The notes: generated by a model from the sequence alone, not told the origin. A stretch of 64,000 nt of DNA from Euborellia annulipes (GCA_023213315.1 JAKCPI010005089.1:310001-374000); one strand, 5' to 3'. Counted from the first letter of the stretch, positions 24,836 to 36,879 are shown. Made by a program: numbers and translations.

Positions 24836-25925
24836 CAATCATGTCACAAATTCGATGACTAGATTTTGATGGAAATACATGTTCTGAGCAGTGGCGTAAC
24901 TAGGTAGGGGCCAGGAGGGACCCCCCCCGCCCCAGGCGCATCAAGCCCTTGGCGCCCCTCGAAACCGGCATAGGCGCCCTACGGCCTATGAACCCCCCTG
25001 GAAAATCGGCGCCCTAGTTGAGCTTCGCCCCCCCCCCCCCCGCCCTCAAAGGCTGGTTACGCCGCTGGTTCTGAGGCCCCTTAAGTTCCGCAAAGAGTCT
25101 GTCTGTGGTTAAATAAAAGCAAGAAGGAAAAGAGCTAGGACGTTGAAATTTTATATTTAAGTTAAGTACTCTCCCGAAATGCGAAAATAAACTTTTAAAT
25201 AAAATCGACCAAAGAGTACTAGTACTTTACTGATGTACTTTTTGGGGTTTTTTTCGATCTTCTCAAAATTGGCTCCAACGATTGTGATTAAAATTCATAA
25301 ATCAATTATTTTTTAGATCTTCATTCTCATTTTGGTCTTGAAAATGTTTGACTTTTGGCCAAAAACTAGTATTCTTTAGTACTTTCTCGAAGTACTTTTT
25401 CAGTTTTTTTGATTTTCTCAAAATTTTCTCTTACGATTTTGATTGAAATTCATAAATCAACTATTTTTTAGATTATCGTTATAAAGTATTTCAATAAAAA
25501 TTTTCGTTGACATTGAAGTATTCTTTACTGATGTGATATTACAGTTTTTTCAAACTCATTTGATGGCTCTTCCTTCCATTGACCCAATGTTAAATCCCTA
25601 TGAGGATTTGCATGTTAACTTCGATTCAAAAGCGGATCGGTCCCCTTTGTATCTTTAAATAAAAAAAGTTTTCCAATTTTTATGAAATTTTTTATTTATT
25701 TAGGATTCTCTATTGTGTATAAAATATCCAAATATGAGATTAAATTTTAAAAAAATAACTATAGTTTATTTCAAGTAGTCAATATTTAAAATACACAGAG
25801 CCTATGGAAATTTTGAATTATTTGACTTTTTTACTATTTACTTATGAAATGCAAGTGGTCAAGTTTGAAACTAAGGTGCTATGGGAAACTAAATCGATCT
25901 ATATCTTTATACAACTAAATATATC
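24836..25925 (+). repeat. R1 family copy carrying a hAT-like insertion
   Basis: Starts GCAATCATGTCACAAATTCG and runs through AAGAGTACTAGTACTTTACT, two TTTTTTCG-type segments and GGCTCTTCCTTCCATTGACC to TATCTCGACAAAAAAGGG. Interrupted at 24,889 by the hAT-like unit. The 3' hairpin is missing. Confidence 0.6.
24889..25067. mobile_element. hAT-like MITE with exact 8-bp TSD
   Basis: CAGTGGCGTAACTAGG at the left, GGTTACGCCGCTG at the right, flanked by GTTCTGAG twice (24,881-24,888; 25,068-25,075). 179 bp, C-rich centre. The CAGTGGCG terminus and 8-bp duplication are hAT features. Confidence 0.85.
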
Positions 25926-25927
25926 TC

Positions 25928-25962
25928 GACAAAAAAGGGTCGAGGGTTCGCATCCCGCTCCG
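25928..25962 (+). repeat. tRNA-like B-box remnant
   Basis: GGGTCGAGGGTTCGCATCCC matches a pol III B box. No A box upstream; likely a truncated SINE. Confidence 0.35.
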
Positions 25963-26259
25963 GATGAAAAAATTTATTTCAATTCAATTGGCTACCAATC
26001 AATTGAAATAAATAGGAAAGCGATTTAATTGCCTCAAATGCCGAAAAAAAAACAAACAAATTAAAAAACAAATTTAGTTTCTGAATTTCGAAGTAGGCAT
26101 TTTATATTTTTTTCAAGATTTTCATTTTTTTTTAGAACTTTTAGTGGTAGAAGAAATAAAGTCGAACTGAAAGAAACTTTGGAGTATTTTAAACACGTTC
26201 TTTGTGGTTTTAAGTATCAAAAAATTTCAGGTACCGTTCTATGAGGTAAGAAAAAGTAA

Positions 26260-26715
26260 AAAGTACATCAGTAAAGTGTACTTGAAACGATTTCCACGAA
26301 AAATTTCACTGATATACTTTTTAAAGAGCATCTAAAATATAGTTCATTTATGAATTTTCAACAAAATCGTTGGAGCGAATTTTGAGAAAATCAAAAAAAA
26401 ATTGAAAAGGTGCATCAGTAAAGTACTAGTACTTTTTGGCCAATTTTGGTCAAAAGCTTATTTTCATCCCTTGAGAGGGTGCCTAACTTAATTATCAAAT
26501 TTCAACCTCGTAGCTCTTTTAGTTTCTGTGATATTTTGTTCACACAAACACACACGCACACACAGACAAACCATGTCGCGAAAACCACTTTTTTGGATTC
26601 AGGGGACTTTAAAAGGTGAAGATCCATCAAAATCTCGACATCGAATTTTTTGACATGAATCGAATACTTTCTATATATTTCATATATAGGATAAGAGAAA
26701 GTAAAAAATATCTCC
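26260..26715 (-). repeat. R1 family copy, minus orientation
   Basis: Inverted hallmarks: AAGTACTAGTACTTTTTGGC, GAGAGGGTGCCTAACTTAA, TCTCGACATCGAATTTTTTG and the R1 start GGATAAGAGAAAGTAAAAAA at the right. A CA microsatellite (26,537-26,565) replaces the GTCTGTC stretch. Confidence 0.6.
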
Positions 26716-26719
26716 ACAC

Positions 26720-27760
26720 TAGAAACAGACGGTTCAGGGGAGAACGGGCTTCGCGCATAATTAATAATTTATAATTAATAAAATGTATACTATACAAAAA
26801 TATCACTTTTCATCTTTTGCAATTTAAAAATTAATTACATAAGCATATGGAATCAATATTTAATTCGCTTCAATTTCCTGGCCCATTTTGGCCTCTCCCA
26901 GGGAGGGCTTCTCTTTTTAGGAACCTAGTTCCGGATGCTGTATCGATTTCTCGGTGCTCAGGTCCAGAAGTGGAAGCTGGCTAACAATAGTCATTTTAAT
27001 GAATGTCATTAGTCTGCTTAAATGATTAAATGGACAAACGTAGTTCTCGAATTTCAAAATTTAACCGAGGGAATGGGGTGAGTTCGATTGACGTTCGCTG
27101 CTCTGAATTAACAATAAATTGTTTTAGTTACGTGAGGGTCGCTCTAAAGTTCTAAATTTAAACCTGGGGTCAGGTCGTAGTCAACGAAATAACGCCATTT
27201 TTAGCCTGTGCATAATTTAATCGAAAAAAAGGGAGAGGCTTTACTTGCTCCAAGATAATGTTTCATTCATCCACTGTCGTCGACTATATTACATTTCTGC
27301 TATGTGACAGGTATTTTATTTTTAAATTCGAGTTTGGTGAGAAAATAAGAGAGATAAAATGTTAAAATTGGGTCTAATTGTTGAGTTTCTTATTATAAAA
27401 CCAAGCGTTTTTTCGCTATCTCATTAAGATGAGGTGTTATCGAATACCAAGCCAAGATTATGAGTCTTCTCAACACGACTTAGTGTTTGCTACATAAGAT
27501 CGGATCCACCTTATTTGTAAAGGACATAGACTTGCGCTATTCTTACGAACTCCCTATATGAGTGACTTGAACTAACTTTTCGTTAGCGCGTCTTCGACTA
27601 ATATCTGATAAATACTAATAATTTTATTAATAGAAATTTTCACGAAGCCATCCATCATTTTCATTGCATTTTTCATTTAGGAGGAACAGAAAATTGCTTA
27701 AATAAATTATGTTGAAGGAGAGAAAAAAATCAAGAAGAAAATGCAGCCAACGAAGTTTCT
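26720..27760. other. Apparently single-copy DNA, no gene seen
   Basis: No repeat family used elsewhere in the window and no ORF above background. Base composition is slightly less AT-rich than neighbours. Confidence 0.4.
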
Positions 27761-27770
27761 TTATTGAGAC

Positions 27771-27815
27771 TCAGCTAACGTTTCGGTCCTAAGTTGTGAT
27801 CATCATCAGAGCTAA
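27771..27815 (-). ncRNA. Hammerhead-like motif with intact core
   Basis: Minus strand: TTAGCT / CTGATGA / T / stem II GATC..GGACC (one mismatch) / GAAA / CGTT / AGCTGA. The core CUGAUGA..GAAA is intact, the residue before the cleavage site is U, and stem I has 6 pairs (one G-U). Confidence 0.5.
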
Positions 27816-27847
27816 AAATATACATTCAATGAAGATGTTTATTTGAA

Positions 27848-27890
27848 CCACCTGACGTTTCGACCGGGTTTAGACCATCTTCGGAGTATA
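27848..27890 (-). ncRNA. Second hammerhead-like motif, same orientation
   Basis: Minus strand: CT / CCGAAGA (U4 to C) / T / GGTC..GGTC region / GAAACGTC / AGG. Stem I is short. It lies about 35 bp from the 27,771 motif in the same direction. Confidence 0.35.
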
Positions 27891-28412
27891 ATCTTTTACA
27901 TCCTCATGTGTTCTATTTCTGTAGTTATTGTAAATGAAGTTCATCGTTGTTATTTTTTCATATTCTTCAATAACATAGCATTTGCAATTTTCCTTTAAAA
28001 TTGTGAATTAATACGGAAAAAATTGATTTTTTTTATCGTTTCTGATTATGTTTTCAGCTCAATTGAGCAACACTTTGTTATAATGAATTTTAGTATTTTT
28101 TCACCTTCGAAAAAAGAAAATTCGCAAACATTTATTTGAGTGAGGTGGATAGCTGAGTAGATCTTGTAGTAAGGAAGAAAGAAAATAGCGTTTGCAGCTA
28201 CGTTTAGTTCGTTTATTTAGCGCTTCAATCTATTTATTTTATTATTTTAATGGAATTTTATGCGTAGATATCTTAGTGATTGTATTAAATATCCAGAGTA
28301 TTAGTCCCGTACAATTTTTTTTTTTTTTTTTAGTTAAATTCGTTTTTGAAATCTGAAATCCCTATTTTTACTTTCTCTTACACTATATATGAAATATATA
28401 GACAGAGAAAAT

Positions 28413-28791
28413 CAGGGGCATATATAACGGGTGGCCGAGGCCCCCCCCCCCCCCCGAAATTTTCCAAATGCATACACATATATAGGAATATACAGACATT
28501 AGAGGGTCTCGCCCCCCCCCCTCCGAAATGTTTGCTAGGCCCCACAGTACGAAAATTAAGGTTCCGCAAAAGAGAGAATGTTCCGCGGGCGGCAAAATTT
28601 CCGTGTCTCTAAAAAAAAAAGGTAAAATGATTTTCACGGACGGGAGAAAAATTTTCCGCAGGTAGGAAAATTTCGGTTCAGCAAAAACAAAATTTTTCGC
28701 GGGGCAACTTGCGGGAAAACTTTGATTCCAAAAAAAAAAAAATTTTGAGTTCAGGCTCCCCCTCCCGAAAAAATTTCTATATACGCCCCTG
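28413..28791. mobile_element. hAT-like MITE, 379 bp, exact 8-bp TSD
   Basis: Ends CAGGGGCATATATAACGG and TATATACGCCCCTG, flanked by GAGAAAAT on both sides (28,405-28,412; 28,792-28,799). It is inserted in an R1-type start sequence (TTTTACTTTCTCTTACACTA). Confidence 0.85.
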
Positions 28792-28799
28792 GAGAAAAT

Positions 28800-29560
28800 A
28801 TTGTTTTTCTTTAATTTTTTAAAATCTAAATTAATAGAATCTTAAACCAGCTTTTGAGGTGGGCTATTATTATCGTATTTTATTATAACAAAACTGCCTT
28901 AGTTCGGGCAACTTATTACTATCCTCGTGACCTATAAGCGAAAGTTCTTTATGATATATATGATTGGAATATTATAAAAAATTTTTATTAATTGATCCTT
29001 TCTTTCGTTACAATATTTCAAGTAAATTATTTTTAAAAGAATTAAAAAAAGATTTTCGGTATTTTTTTTAATTCAATAATAATTTGGCTTGAAAAAAACA
29101 GTCAATATAAAAAGCAAAGTGATAAAAAAACAATTGAATAAATGGAGAGGGTTGGACAATTTTAATTTTTAATAGAGTCATGCTGAGGACAGGTCACCCG
29201 TTCTTTTTATAACCCAACAAGGGGTGCGAATCGAATCTAGCTAGCTCGAAACCAAAATACTTTGCATCCGGGACAGCGCCACTCTGGTTTATTTTGAAGC
29301 ACGGATTAGGCTGGGACCCGATCAATGGTTCATGGGGCAATAGATGGTTTTAGATAACAAGTTTAATTAACAAATCTTTTAAAAAGTCAAATCTGAAAAT
29401 AAAAGTGATTTTTTTTTTCAAATTTAGAGATTTGCATGCAAGAATAAAAACAAGTTAGGACGTAAAATTTTTCAATTATCGAAAGATATTTTATTTAAAT
29501 TGTTAAATTTTGTACAGTTTATATACTCGTAGATATATGTTGAAATATTTTATTTAGAAC
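28800..29560. other. AT-rich DNA with a tRNA-like remnant
   Basis: No gene. At 29,207-29,296 the minus strand shows GAGTGGCGCTGTCCCGGATG (A-box-like) and GATTCGATTCGCACCCC (B-box-like), probably a decayed tRNA-derived SINE. Confidence 0.35.
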
Positions 29561-29786
29561 AGAGGTGTCCAAACTTTCTGCCGCACGGGTCAAATTAGGA
29601 TTTAAATCTATTTGAAACGGGCCAAATGAATATGATGAGAATTAAAAAACGCATTATGGTTAAGATATCAATGACTTTTATTGACGCGGTCCCGTTGAGT
29701 TTTGGTCGATAATTTATCCCTTATGGAATATTTGCATTTTTTTTCAGCCGTGCGCTAAACAAGTCGGTAAGATCTCTAAAATTTTT

Positions 29787-30352
29787 TACTTTTTCTTATC
29801 CTATATATAAAATATATAAAGTAGGCTATTGCGATCATGTCAAAAATTCGATGTCGAGATTTTGATGGATATACATGTTTTGAGATTCCCTGAGTCCAAA
29901 AAAGTGGGTCCCGCAAATTGGTCTGTGTGGACATTTTTGACCATGAAGGAATTGAGCTAGTAGGTTGAAATTTTATATTTAAGTTAGGCACCTTCCGAAC
30001 TCGTGTAAATAAGCTTTTAAACAAAATCAACCAAAAAGTACTAATACTTTACTTACTGATGTATTTTTTCAGTTTTTTGTGATTTTCTCAAAATTCGCTG
30101 CAACGATTTTGTTTAAAATTCATAATTGAACTATTTTTTAGATGTTCTTTAAAAAGTATATCAGTGAAATTTTTCGTGGAAGTACACTTTACTGATGTGG
30201 AAGCATTCGAAGCTCAGTGCCATCTATGAATCATCGCGTGGTCAAGTTTGGCACTAAAGTGCTAATATATCTCTCTGGTGTGCCCAGCACGGTGGACAAC
30301 TTTCTCTTACCGAAGGTAAGAGAAAGTTGTGTGCCGTGCACCAGTCACACCA
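29787..30352 (+). repeat. R1 family copy with 3' hairpin
   Basis: Start TTTTTACTTTTTCTTATCCT, then TCAAAAATTCGATGTCGAG, TATATTTAAGTTAGGCACCT and ACTAATACTTTACTTACTGA; ends in a long hairpin CTGGTGTG..CAACTTTCTCTTACCGAAGG..CACACCA at 30,279-30,351. Confidence 0.65.
30279..30351. repeat. Conserved hairpin at R1 3' end
   Basis: TGGTGTG.CCAGCACGG..ACAACTTTCTCTTACC pairs with GGTAAGAGAAAGTTGT..CCGTGC..CACACCA, an almost perfect 35-bp stem with a tiny loop. Variants at 32,300-32,380, 36,140-36,191, 40,760-40,836, 41,683-41,752 and 44,388-44,417. Confidence 0.65.
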
Positions 30353-31255
30353 TATTTTTTTATAAATAATTATATTTCAAGTAAAGTGTTTGCATTCATA
30401 CCACGTGAACATATAAGGGGATCCAGCGGAAAAGACGAATTAATATACTAAAACTCCTGGCAATTAAGATATCACAAGAATTTATTTATTTATTCCTTAA
30501 AAAAATAATTTTGCTTCTGGCTCAAAAACTAGCTTATAATTTCATTGTAAAAATTGACAATGAGGTTGATTTGGTTTTAAAATATCTCAGCAGCATTAGG
30601 GTTCATCAATCAATATTTTAGGCTTGAAGGTTTGCTGACAGAAAAGCGAGAGAACGAATGACATAATCAAATCAAAATTTGATGTTTGATATGACTGAAG
30701 GTGATTAGAGATTAATTAGCTTCAAAATTATTTGAACTTAATTTTACTTCAAGATTCATTCAAATTGTTGTTACTAGAAGATTGAAATTTTTATATATTT
30801 AATATAATATTAAATTATCCCTCCTCAAGTAAGACATTTGACATTTCAGGCTTTAATTACGTTGAGCGCAAAGCAAGATGCATGGATAATTCAGCATCCC
30901 ATTAAATATGTCTTATCAGATTTAGAATAGCGCCGGTGCTTTCACTTAAGTCATGAATTATTGACTTGCTCAAACATTTTGAAATTTCTTTTTCTTTCTC
31001 AAAGCTCAGATATTTTTTTCCTTTATATTTTTTATATCATCTGTGGATCAAAATACTCTCAGCTGAATGAGACAAGGGGATATCCAGTGAAAGTGGGGTG
31101 ATTTGTTTTTTTATGAATAAGATCCAAATGTACTACAATGAGTACGGTCTTTCTCTTGTTCTTCGAGTAAAGTGGACTGGAGTAAACGCAGAGCAGAACA
31201 CAATTTATTGTATTACTAGCCGCGCCACGCGCCCGCCCTTTGTGATGTCTTGGGC

Positions 31256-31320
31256 AGTGGCGTCGTTTGGGGGGGGGGAGCACGTGGGCACTCCCCCACC
31301 CCAAGGGCTTTGATTTTTAT
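31256..31320. repeat. One-ended hAT-like terminus
   Basis: CAGTGGCGTCGTTTGG followed by G- and C-runs; the right end is not visible. A second decayed end, CAGAGGTGTCGAAACT, is at 31,344. Confidence 0.4.
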
Positions 31321-31934
31321 AAAATTTTATATTATTCTAAATCAGAGGTGTCGAAACTACGCCCCGCGGGCCAAATCCGGCCCGACAGATAATTTTATCC
31401 GTCCCGCGGATGTTTTTGATTTTTCAAGTCGAAAATTGAGAAAAAAAAAAAATGAAAAAATTATAAATAATAAAAACTGAGTTTTTAAATTTATTAAAAA
31501 TGGGGGAACATATAGGTAGGTCTACATTAAATTTTACTTTTACAGTAGTATAGCCACCATGGACAAAAACGTTTACATGACAGCAAAAATCTTAAAAATA
31601 ACTGAGAAACTGTATATCTCAGCTATTTTCAATCATCAATTTTTTAAATTCAAAATTGCTTCGTTTTCCCGCTAGCCGCCATTTTTTTTTAACTCCAGAA
31701 TGGTTTGACTGATTATGGTGAAATTGGAGGTATTTGGGTAAAGGACTAGTGTTAAAAAAATACTCAACTTTATCTTATGATATTTTTCAAAATGGCGTCC
31801 ATTTGAAATTTTTTAATTGAAATAACGCGGGAAAACGAAGTATTTTTGGACCTATGCTATAAGGAACTTTTTTTTATTTGAATATAAGAAAAACACTCCA
31901 GAACTTTGGCAGCCTATTTCAGAAACACCCTCTA

Positions 31935-32390
31935 TATAGAGAGAAAGTATTGGATTCATGTCAAAAATGTGATCTCGAGATCTTGAGGTCGCTTGAATCC
32001 AAACAATACTTTCTCTCTATATATATTTCATATATAGGGTAAGAGAAAGTAAAAAAAAGTGGGTCCAGCAAAAAAACTCCATAGTACTTTTTCAGTTTTT
32101 TTCGATTTTTTCAAAATTAGATGCTCTTTAAAATGTATATTCTCATTTTGCTCTCAAAATTGTTTGAAGCACACTTTCCTCTTTTACTTCATAGGAAAGA
32201 AGAAATAGTTGCCATGGTAATAAAATTATAAAAAATTTTCTATGTTTATAAATCTTTAATTCAACTACTGTCCGAAAGTAAATATAAGTGGACACAAAAA
32301 TCTGGTGTGGCAAGCACAGAACACAACTTTCAATTACCGAAGTTAAGAAGCGAAGTGCTGTGCGATCAGTCACACCAGGTTTTTATTATA
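31935..32390. repeat. R1 fragments and hairpin variant
   Basis: 31,940-32,060 is a short inverted repeat of the R1 start (AGAGAGAAAGTATTGGATTC / GAATCCAAACAATACTTTC). 32,080-32,385 is an internal R1 segment ending in AATCTGGTGTGGCAAGCACA and its inverse. Confidence 0.55.
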
Positions 32391-33180
32391 TAGGCAGGTT
32401 GTATTAAAAGAATTTATTTTTATTTACTGAGGGGTCAAGTGACCATTTAGGGGTCGAGATTTGCAGGGAAACATTTTATGTTTATTTATTCCCTCGACAT
32501 CTTTCTCTTTGTATTTTGAATCGCATCTTAATACATCCTTGAATTTTATTAAGATTAGCTTTTAATTTAATTTATATCTGTTTATTTAAATATGATTATA
32601 AAAAAGGACATTTAACGTTAGTCAATTAGCGGGGAGTCCGCCGCCGCGAGCCATTTTCATCTGGCCTCGATAATAGAAGGGGTGCAGATGTTGATTCTTG
32701 CGTTACCAGCTGCCTCCTGGTAGGACAAAGAAGGGCGAAACGGGCGAAGGGTTTCGGTCCCTGGGCCCTACCATCCCCAGTACACTTTGACAAAGATTGC
32801 AATCAGTTATAATGGGTTAGGCGAATCCAACGCCTCCCCTTTGACACGCGCATTGCAACTAGAAAAAGAGCACCACCTGCCCAGTATTAAATTCTGCAGT
32901 TCGACAGCCGGCGAATTAACACCCGTTTGCACTTTGATAGAGAAATTTGGGCTTAAAAACGACCCTATCGTCATTTTTTCTTTCTTTTTTTTATTTTCAA
33001 TCAATTCGATTCGATTGCGAATTTTCTTCTCGTCATGCTTCACCTCATTGGACGAATGTTCTAATTTTTAGGAAATAAAATTAAGGACAATAACATAAAA
33101 ATAGTTTGAAAATTTGGGTGACTGGAATAGGCGGCTTTCAATCATTTCGTGTGTGTGGTAATTTCTTTCATCTACGATAA
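32390..33180. other. GC-richer patch, no gene assigned
   Basis: 32,630-32,950 is markedly less AT-rich (GGGGAGTCCGCCGCCGCGAG, GGGCGAAACGGGCGAAGGG). A + strand frame from ATG 32,787 is open for 94 codons, but only its first 60 have protein-like composition and I recognise nothing. Could be an exon or promoter. Confidence 0.3.
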
Positions 33181-33231
33181 CTAAAAAAAAAAAAAAATAA
33201 ATCACTCACTAATGCTGATATTTTATAAATA

Positions 33232-34178
33232 CAAGGGTTGGACAAAATAATATGAACACCGGACATTAGACAATATTTATTTATTTATAAAGTGTTAAGC
33301 TGCCATTTGCTTGTAGAAATTTTTACAGGTTATTTGAGGGTACTCTAGAATGACTATTTTAAGTATTCAACCTCGAGGTCCCTGTGCTAACTTGGGGGAA
33401 GGGTGGGGGGATGGGGTGCAAAAACCTCAAAATCTTTTAACTTTTTCAAGTTTTTTGCTTATATCTCGGAAACTAAGCAAATTTTCTGAACCATAGTATC
33501 ATAGAAAGTTGTAGAGGATTAAATTTGCTAAAATTTCGTTGGTAAAACCAATGTGTAGACTCAATACTATCCGAGATACGGCCGATCAAAGTTTCTATTT
33601 TTTTACATTTCGAGAAACTTTGGACTTTTTTCACTTTTTCGCATATATCTCGTAAAGTAAACATATTTTATGCACCATAGTACTATACAAAATTGTAGAG
33701 TATTATATTTGCTAAAATTTGGTTGATAAATCAAATTTGTAAACTCAATATTAACCGAGATACGGCCGAACGAATTTTCTGTTTGTTTTACAATTCAAGA
33801 AACTTTGTCTAACTTTGATCGGCCGTATCTTGGTTAATATTGGGTCTACATATTCGTTTTATCAACCAAATTTTAGCAAATTTAATGTTCTACAACTTTG
33901 TATTGTACTATAGTGCACAAAATATGCTTAGTTAACGAGATATAAAACAAAATAAAAACTGAAAAAAGTCCTAAAATTTTGTGGTTTTTGTTCCCCCTCC
34001 CTCCTTTTCCCCAAGAGTTAGCACAGAGACCTCGAGGTCAAAAAACTTAGAATAGACATCCTAGAGTACCCCCAAATAACCTGTAAAAATTTCTACAAGC
34101 AAATGGTGGCCCAACACATTATTAATAAATAAATATTGTCTATATGTCCGGTGTTCATATTATTTTGTCTATCCCATG
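33232..34178. mobile_element. TIR transposon copy B
   Basis: Ends CAAGGGTTGGACAAAATAAT..ATGAACACCGGACATTAGAC and the inverse ending TATTTTGTCTATCCCATG, next to TA. Inside, a unit with GTTGTAGAG.ATTA..TTTGCTAAAATTT and GAGATACGGCCGA occurs twice direct and once inverted. It lacks the TTAA element and hammerhead palindrome that interrupt copy A. Confidence 0.75.
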
Positions 34179-34256
34179 TAGGTTTAAAGACAGAACTCAA
34201 TGATTTTTCTTTAGTGGTTGCTCTATTTTTCGTTAAATAAGTCAGGGGGTTTTATA

Positions 34257-35122
34257 CAGGGTGTTCCAGGTGTCACGCACCCCATTGTTGGGATCGAAAG
34301 AGAAAAATATTCTGAGCTCAAAAATCCATGTTTGGAATTTTTTGATTGAGTAGTTAATTAGTAATTAATTAATAAAAGTGACCAATCAGGAGCGCGCTAC
34401 AGAAGAATAGAAAATAAGTGAGATAGTAGTAGATAAATGACAGAGAAGCTTCACGTAAATTGTTTTGGTTAATTAATAAAATAATAATCTCAAAATAAAT
34501 GACAGAGAAGTTCCAGCTGAATTGTTTGGGTTAATGAATGAAATAATAATAATAATTTTTGAAATACAACAATTAAAGACTTAGGATTAATGACAAGAAA
34601 GCTTCAGACGAATTCTTTTGGTTAATTATTAAAATAATAATAATTATTATTGAAATAAAAAAATAAAAAACTCAAAATAAATGATAGAGAAACATTAGGT
34701 AAATTGTTTTTGTTAATGAAAAAAAAAATAATAATAATAGTTTTTGGAATAAAAAAATTAAATACACGAAATAAATGACGGAGAAGCACAAGGTAAATTG
34801 TTTTGGTTAATTAATAAAATAATAATAATTATTATTGAAATACAAAAATGAAAAACTCAAAATAAATTTTTGTACTTCAATAATAATAATAATTATTTTA
34901 TTAATTAACCAAAACAAATTACGTGAAGCTTCTCGGTCATTTATCTATACTACTATCCCACTTATTTTCTGTTCTTCTGTAGCGCGCTCCTGATTGGTCA
35001 CTTTTATTAATTAATTACTAATTAACTACTTAATCAAAAAATTCCAAACATGAATTTTTGAGCTCAGAATATTTTTCTCTTTCGATGCCAACAATGGGGT
35101 GCGTGACACCTGGGACACACTG
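34257..35122. mobile_element. Foldback TIR element with internal minisatellite
   Basis: Left CAGGGTGTTCCAGGTGTCAC, right inverse ending GTGTCCCAG.. in a matching position, next to TA. Arms of about 200 bp are near-perfect (AATATTCTGAGCTCAAAAAT, AGGAGCGCGCTACAGAAGAA). Between them are about five units of 85-95 bp containing AAATGACAGAGAAG.., AATTGTTTTGGTTAAT and (AAT)n. Confidence 0.75.
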
Positions 35123-35269
35123 TATATATTCTAAAATGAAACTAGACCTCCCAAGTATTATGATATCCAAAACTTGTTTAAAAAAAATTATTGAAATCGA
35201 CGCATTAGCTATTTAATGTCAAATCAAAGCATTTAATAAAAAAAATTAAAAAATTTTAATCAAATAATG

Positions 35270-35600
35270 GAAGTTATTTTTAAATGCCGCAAAATGGTCT
35301 GTTGTGTGTGTGTGTGTGTGTATGTAACGATTTTAAGCATGAAGAAAATGAGCTAAGAGGTTGAAATTTTATATTTAAGTTAGGCACTCTCCCAGACAGT
35401 TAAAATAAGCTTTTGATCAAAATCGGCCAAAAATTCTAGTACTTTATTGAAGTACTTTTTCAGTTTTTTTTTCGATTTTCTCAAAATCGGCTTTAACGAT
35501 TTTGATTAAAATTCAAAAAGCAATTATTTTTTTACATGCTCTTTAAATAGTATATCAATAAAATTTTTCGTAAAAATTGTTTGACGTGCACTTTATTTTA
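35270..35600 (+). repeat. R1 family fragment
   Basis: GTCTGTTGTGTGTGTGTG, AAAATGAGCTAAGAGGTTG, TTAAGTTAGGCACTCTCCCA, ACTTTATTGAAGTACTTTTT, TTCTCAAAATCGG. No hairpin end. Confidence 0.55.
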
Positions 35601-35753
35601 TTTTCAAAAAAAAAAAAACTCCCCTCCCCCTCTTCCCAAAAAAATTGTTCAGTCCCTGGCTGTGTATATGAAATAGTATGAAGTACTGAAGGAATTGATA
35701 TGTTATAGATATGTTTTTTTTTTTTTTTTAGGCAAAGAGCAAGTCACAGGAAG

Positions 35754-36005
35754 CAAGAGCGGATCCAGAGGAGTTTTTAAGGGAGTGGAGCCCCCCCCTC
35801 CAATGTAATTTGGGGTGATTGGTCGCACAGCAAATAACTTTCGCTAATTTAAATTTGCATTCTTGTTTACCAGAATATATATACAAATCAAATTTTTAAG
35901 TATTAGTTGTTAAAATTTTATATTAAAAATAAAATTTAATAATTTTTCTCAAATCTAGTGGGGCGGGGAAAATTGCCCCCTTTACCCCTCCTTGTATACG
36001 CCCTG
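35754..36005. mobile_element. hAT-like MITE, imperfect TSD
   Basis: Left CAAGAGCGGATCCAGAGG, right TCCTTGTATACGCCCTG; the flanking 8-mers (ACAGGAAG / ATAGGAAT) match at 6 of 8. C-run and ..TGGGGCGGGGAAAATTGCCC inside, as in the 55,637 unit. Confidence 0.55.
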
Positions 36006-36132
36006 ATAGGAATTTCTTTTGTCTAGGAGGTTTCTTTTCACGCATGGATACTTTGAGTACAAACTCTCCGTAATTTTCTACCCCTTTGCCTTCTGGATAT
36101 GATAATAATAAGATTCAATAGGTAGATAAAAT

Positions 36133-36715
36133 AAAAAAAAATCTGGTGTGACTGGTCGAACAGGTAATCGAAAGTTGTGTCACACAGATTTTTTGTGTCG
36201 ACATATATTTAGTTTCCGCCGGTATTTTAGAATTCAATATGTAAAATTTATAAACATGGGAAAATATTTATATTTTGTTACCATGACTTTTTCCTATCTT
36301 TCCTATAAAGTTCAAGAGTAAAGTGTGCTTCATACAATTTTGAGGGCAAAATGAAAATATACATTTTAAAGAGTATTTAAAAAATAATTAATTTTTGAAT
36401 TTTAATCAAAATCGTTAGAGCGAATTTTGAGAAAATCGAAAAAAAAGTGAAAAAGTACATCAGTAAAGTACTAGTACTTTTTGGCCGATTTTGTTTAAAA
36501 GCTTATTTTCACTCTCCAGGGGGGTGTCTAACTTAAATATAAAATTTCTCCCTCATAGCTCAATTCCTTCATGCTTAAAATCGAACACAGACAGACCATG
36601 TCGCTTTTTTGGATTCAGAGGACCTCATAATCATCAAAATCTCGACATCGAATTTTTGACATGAATTATTATTATTATTATTATATATATATATAGAGGT
36701 AAAAGAAAGTAAAAA
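36133..36715 (-). repeat. R1 family copy, minus orientation
   Basis: Begins with the hairpin AATCTGGTGTGACTGG..CACACAGATT (36,140-36,191) and ends with the inverted start AGGTAAAAGAAAGTAAAAAT. Includes GTACTAGTACTTTTTGGCCG. Confidence 0.65.
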
Positions 36716-36879
36716 TTGTTGTATTTGATTGGTTGACTTGTTGACCTCTTGGTCAGAATTGACCCCTGCTAAGTCACATTGCACTAAATTTAGCCATTTA
36801 GCAAAAAAATGGATGGAGAGGTGCGATTTGCACGTCGAGAGGCGTCATTAGTGGGAGGTTCTTTAGGAGAATTTGCAGG

